This document shows, in pieces, positions 62,086 to 64,000 of a stretch of DNA of 64,000 nt. Position 1 is the first letter of the stretch. The number at the start of each line of letters is the position of its first letter. A program made the translations under genes and the position numbers. The stretch is from Longilinea sp964536805 (GTDB taxonomy: Bacteria; Chloroflexota; Anaerolineae; Anaerolineales; Anaerolineaceae), in NCBI GenBank assembly GCA_964536805.1, contig CAZHYQ010000006.1, positions 1 to 64,000 of the forward strand, given 5' to 3'. The notes beneath the pieces are model-generated. The model had not been told where the DNA came from, did not search any database, and saw nothing but the letters and a program-made list of their open reading frames with translations.

Positions 62086-62789
62086 CAGACTCCTTGTAAG
62101 TTTTGAGTTTCCCCGGCGTAAACGCCGCGGTATTCCTCCGGTAATAATGCAGCGATATGCTTCATGACCAGATCGCCGTTGTTTTGCATAGCCTCGCGCC
62201 GGTTCGATGAAACTGAGTCCAAGGCCGGTAGCGAAAACGATTTTCCTATACGCATTATCAAGGACGGTCGTTTTAACGACAAAACCCGCTTCAAAAAGTC
62301 ACCGGTGCTCCCGGTAATACCGACTGGGACAATTGGAACCCGTGCTTTCTCAGCCAGAAATGCAATCCCCCATTTTGCCCGGCGCAAACCAGGCTGCCAG
62401 GTCAGCCGTCCTTCTGGCGACATCAATAAAGGATAACCGGAGCGCAAAACCTGGACGGCTTTCATCAGCGGCTCCCGGCTGATTTGATCGCGGTCAATGG
62501 GGATGCCGCCATACATGCGTGCCAGGTACATCTTTTCAGGTTCGCGCCATACCTCCACTGCGCCTAATGCCTCGGGAGCAACCGGCCAATGTGTCATGAT
62601 AAAGGGCGGTTCAAAGATCGAGATATGGTTGAAAGCGATAATATATCCGCCCTTGGTGGGCACGTTTTCAAGACCGGAAATTTTGATTTTGGCAAATGTT
62701 CGATATAGCGCGCTGCCAAAGGTTCGAATGACCCACCGGCCAACACGGTTTCCAAATGCAATGTTGTATGGAGTTGACTCATTCGGCAT
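62085..62789 (-). CDS. plsC: 1-acyl-sn-glycerol-3-phosphate acyltransferase
   Basis: Adds the second acyl chain in phosphatidic acid synthesis at the membrane. Start chosen at the ATG at 62789 (234 residues), 16 bases past the end of the upstream gene; the longer frame to 62903 overlaps that gene. The first motif reads NHISIFEPP, with Glu in place of the usual Asp of HX4D. The other motif SPEGRLTW is normal, and VPIVPVGITGSTG is the conserved downstream block. The HX4E form is a variant to verify. Confidence 0.88.
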   Translation of the reverse strand: MPNESTPYNIAFGNRVGRWVIRTFGSALYRTFAKIKISGLENVPTKGGYIIAFNHISIFEPPFIMTHWPVAPEALGAVEVWREPEKMYLARMYGGIPIDRDQISREPLMKAVQVLRSGYPLLMSPEGRLTWQPGLRRAKWGIAFLAEKARVPIVPVGITGSTGDFLKRVLSLKRPSLIMRIGKSFSLPALDSVSSNRREAMQNNGDLVMKHIAALLPEEYRGVYAGETQNLQGV

Positions 62790-62805
62790 GATGACTTTCC
62801 CAATA

Positions 62806-64000
62806 TTAAGGAGTGGTCTGCACTGCAGATTCGCCAGGGAAGAGATCCGTGCGTGCCCATAGGATAAATTTGGTGGTTTCTTGCGGTGCTTCGCGAAAAA
62901 CAAGCCAATTAGACCAGTTCGAACCGATCATCTGGCTCCAGGCTGGTTGCACCGATAAAACAAAATCCTGCCCGCGGTAGGTCGAGATTTGCCCGGGTTG
63001 AGTCTGGTCGTTGGTCAGGATGACGTCTGGTGTCTCTTGCATCGAGATGCGGTCTGTATATTGAACATTGGAAAAATACCGCAGAGTCCATTTTACAATT
63101 GGCGATTGAATGCCCACCACTGATACTTGCAAGCTATTCACCTGGCCCGATTTATTAATGGATAAATCATGCAGAGTCTTATCCAACAGGTCCGCATCTG
63201 CAAAGTAAGCACCACTGCGCCATAATTCCGCCTGAGGTCTGACTCCCAATCCGCCCGCGCGCAGGCTCATGGAAATGAGGATCAGCAGGAGAGCAGCGCC
63301 TGAAGCCCACTGAACACCCTGCCTGGCGGCAGACCAGTTCCAACCCCAACCAACCAGTACGATTGTCAGCATGAGCAAAACAAATGCGACCACAATTTTC
63401 ACAATTTGCAGGGTTGTCTCGGCTGACCAGCCAGCCGGGTGCAGGATTCCTACGGCATTGAGGATGATAAAGAAGATCAGGACGAATACGACCGTGGCCG
63501 TGGCAGCGGTAAAACGGGCATCAAAACCAGGTTTGCGCAGCCAGATTTCAATCTGGCGGGCGGACAGTGCCCACAGCGGAATCATGATCCAGCCAGCATA
63601 GCCCATCATCCGCCCGCGGCAGGCAAACCATAGCAGCAAGGCAATTAGCACCCAAATTGTTAAGAACTGATCGATTTGATCCTTATGGCGCCAACCAGAA
63701 ATTGCCTGAATTGAGCCGAGTATGAAGGGTAATAGGGCGTAACTTAAAAGGGCAATGGCAGCCGTTTGAATGGTAAAGTTGCCGGTTTGAGTCCAACTGC
63801 GCAGGAATTCAGGCAAGCTGCCGGCTGCCATGCTCAATCCGAAAGGCGCAAAGAGGAAAAACGTTCCCACCGCAACCAGTGTAATCGCTGCTGCACTGGC
63901 AACCTTAGCCAGAAAAGAACGAGAAGATTGCCCTTCAAGTTGGCTTGCATCCACAGCGGCAAAATGCCTGCGACTGCTGGCGAAAATTGCCGCTCCTAAT
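62806..64000 (-). CDS. Polytopic membrane protein, 5' end beyond window (possibly Agl23/TIGR03663-like)
   Basis: The frame is open from 64000 down to a stop at 62806, so this is the C-terminal part of a larger protein. At least eight membrane helices, for example AITLVAVGTFFLFAPFGLSM and TATVVFVLIFFIILNAVG, precede an outside domain of about 130 residues ending ILWARTDLFPGES. The layout resembles the membrane glycosyltransferase-like proteins annotated in Chloroflexota as flippase-associated. A GTG at 63954 is in frame but is only internal. Assignment is tentative. Confidence 0.65.
   Translation of the reverse strand, partial: LGAAIFASSRRHFAAVDASQLEGQSSRSFLAKVASAAAITLVAVGTFFLFAPFGLSMAAGSLPEFLRSWTQTGNFTIQTAAIALLSYALLPFILGSIQAISGWRHKDQIDQFLTIWVLIALLLWFACRGRMMGYAGWIMIPLWALSARQIEIWLRKPGFDARFTAATATVVFVLIFFIILNAVGILHPAGWSAETTLQIVKIVVAFVLLMLTIVLVGWGWNWSAARQGVQWASGAALLLILISMSLRAGGLGVRPQAELWRSGAYFADADLLDKTLHDLSINKSGQVNSLQVSVVGIQSPIVKWTLRYFSNVQYTDRISMQETPDVILTNDQTQPGQISTYRGQDFVLSVQPAWSQMIGSNWSNWLVFREAPQETTKFILWARTDLFPGESAVQTTP

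Noticed and set aside
1..64000. tRNA genes, CRISPR arrays, insertion sequences, prophage genes
   Set aside because: I looked for conserved tRNA ends, regularly spaced repeats and transposase or integrase motifs and found none; a dedicated scan would still be more sensitive.

Overview
The window looks like a chromosomal core segment of an uncultured member of the Chloroflexota, most likely class Anaerolineae. This rests on protein style: Pro/Thr-rich linkers behind lipoprotein signals, several GH13 glucosidases, an ABC maltodextrin importer, an L,D-transpeptidase, a FabL-type enoyl reductase, an RpoC with a long N-terminal coiled coil, and no outer-membrane or LPS genes. GC is moderate and even, coding density is high, and no gap between genes exceeds 300 bases. 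I saw no insertion sequence, CRISPR array, prophage gene or tRNA. The assignment is inference; no rRNA is present to prove it.

Layout. The left edge (1-86, minus) is the 5' end of tmRNA, divergent from an L,D-transpeptidase. Then come hemW, a zinc-ribbon/LysM protein, trxB, a class III aminotransferase, a DUF309-fabL pair, two tandem lipoproteins joining a binding-protein-like domain to a CapA-like phosphatase domain, a thiolase, an AlkZ-related protein and a very large GH13 protein (to 16.9 kb). From 17 to 23 kb lie a membrane protein, a pterin dehydratase gene broken by an in-frame TAG, a neopullulanase-like enzyme, panE, fmt, and an S51-peptidase-like protein with a CysRS-like tail. From 23 to 28 kb are a small helical protein with a glutaredoxin-like partner, then a minus-strand cluster of polytopic membrane subtilase, ECF sigma factor, DegV protein and small membrane protein resembling an anti-sigma factor.

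From 28 to 36 kb are a monoglyceride-lipase-like hydrolase, a single 1041-residue protein fusing serine hydroxymethyltransferase to the glycine-cleavage T protein, an aminotransferase and a TGS-domain nucleoside kinase. From 36 to 45 kb are a membrane glycosyltransferase fused to a beta-propeller, then a maltodextrin locus (secreted amylase, malG, malF, malE and a ROK regulator). From 45 to 49 kb are DUF4230, PhnD-like, SanA-like, HD-domain and TIM-barrel proteins. From 49 to 64 kb are gyrA/parC with a lysine-rich histone-H1-like tail, rpoC without rpoB beside it, a large histidine kinase, a C69 peptidase, cmk, plsC and a truncated membrane protein running off the right edge.

How the genes work together. 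The three GH13 enzymes, the importer and the ROK regulator suggest use of alpha-glucans: extracellular cutting, import, then cytoplasmic hydrolysis. The SHMT-GcvT fusion unites two enzymes that share glycine and methylene-tetrahydrofolate. The sigma/anti-sigma-like/membrane-protease cluster is the best candidate for an undescribed signalling module, but the link rests only on gene order. The other unusual items are new domain combinations or a broken gene rather than a clearly new system.
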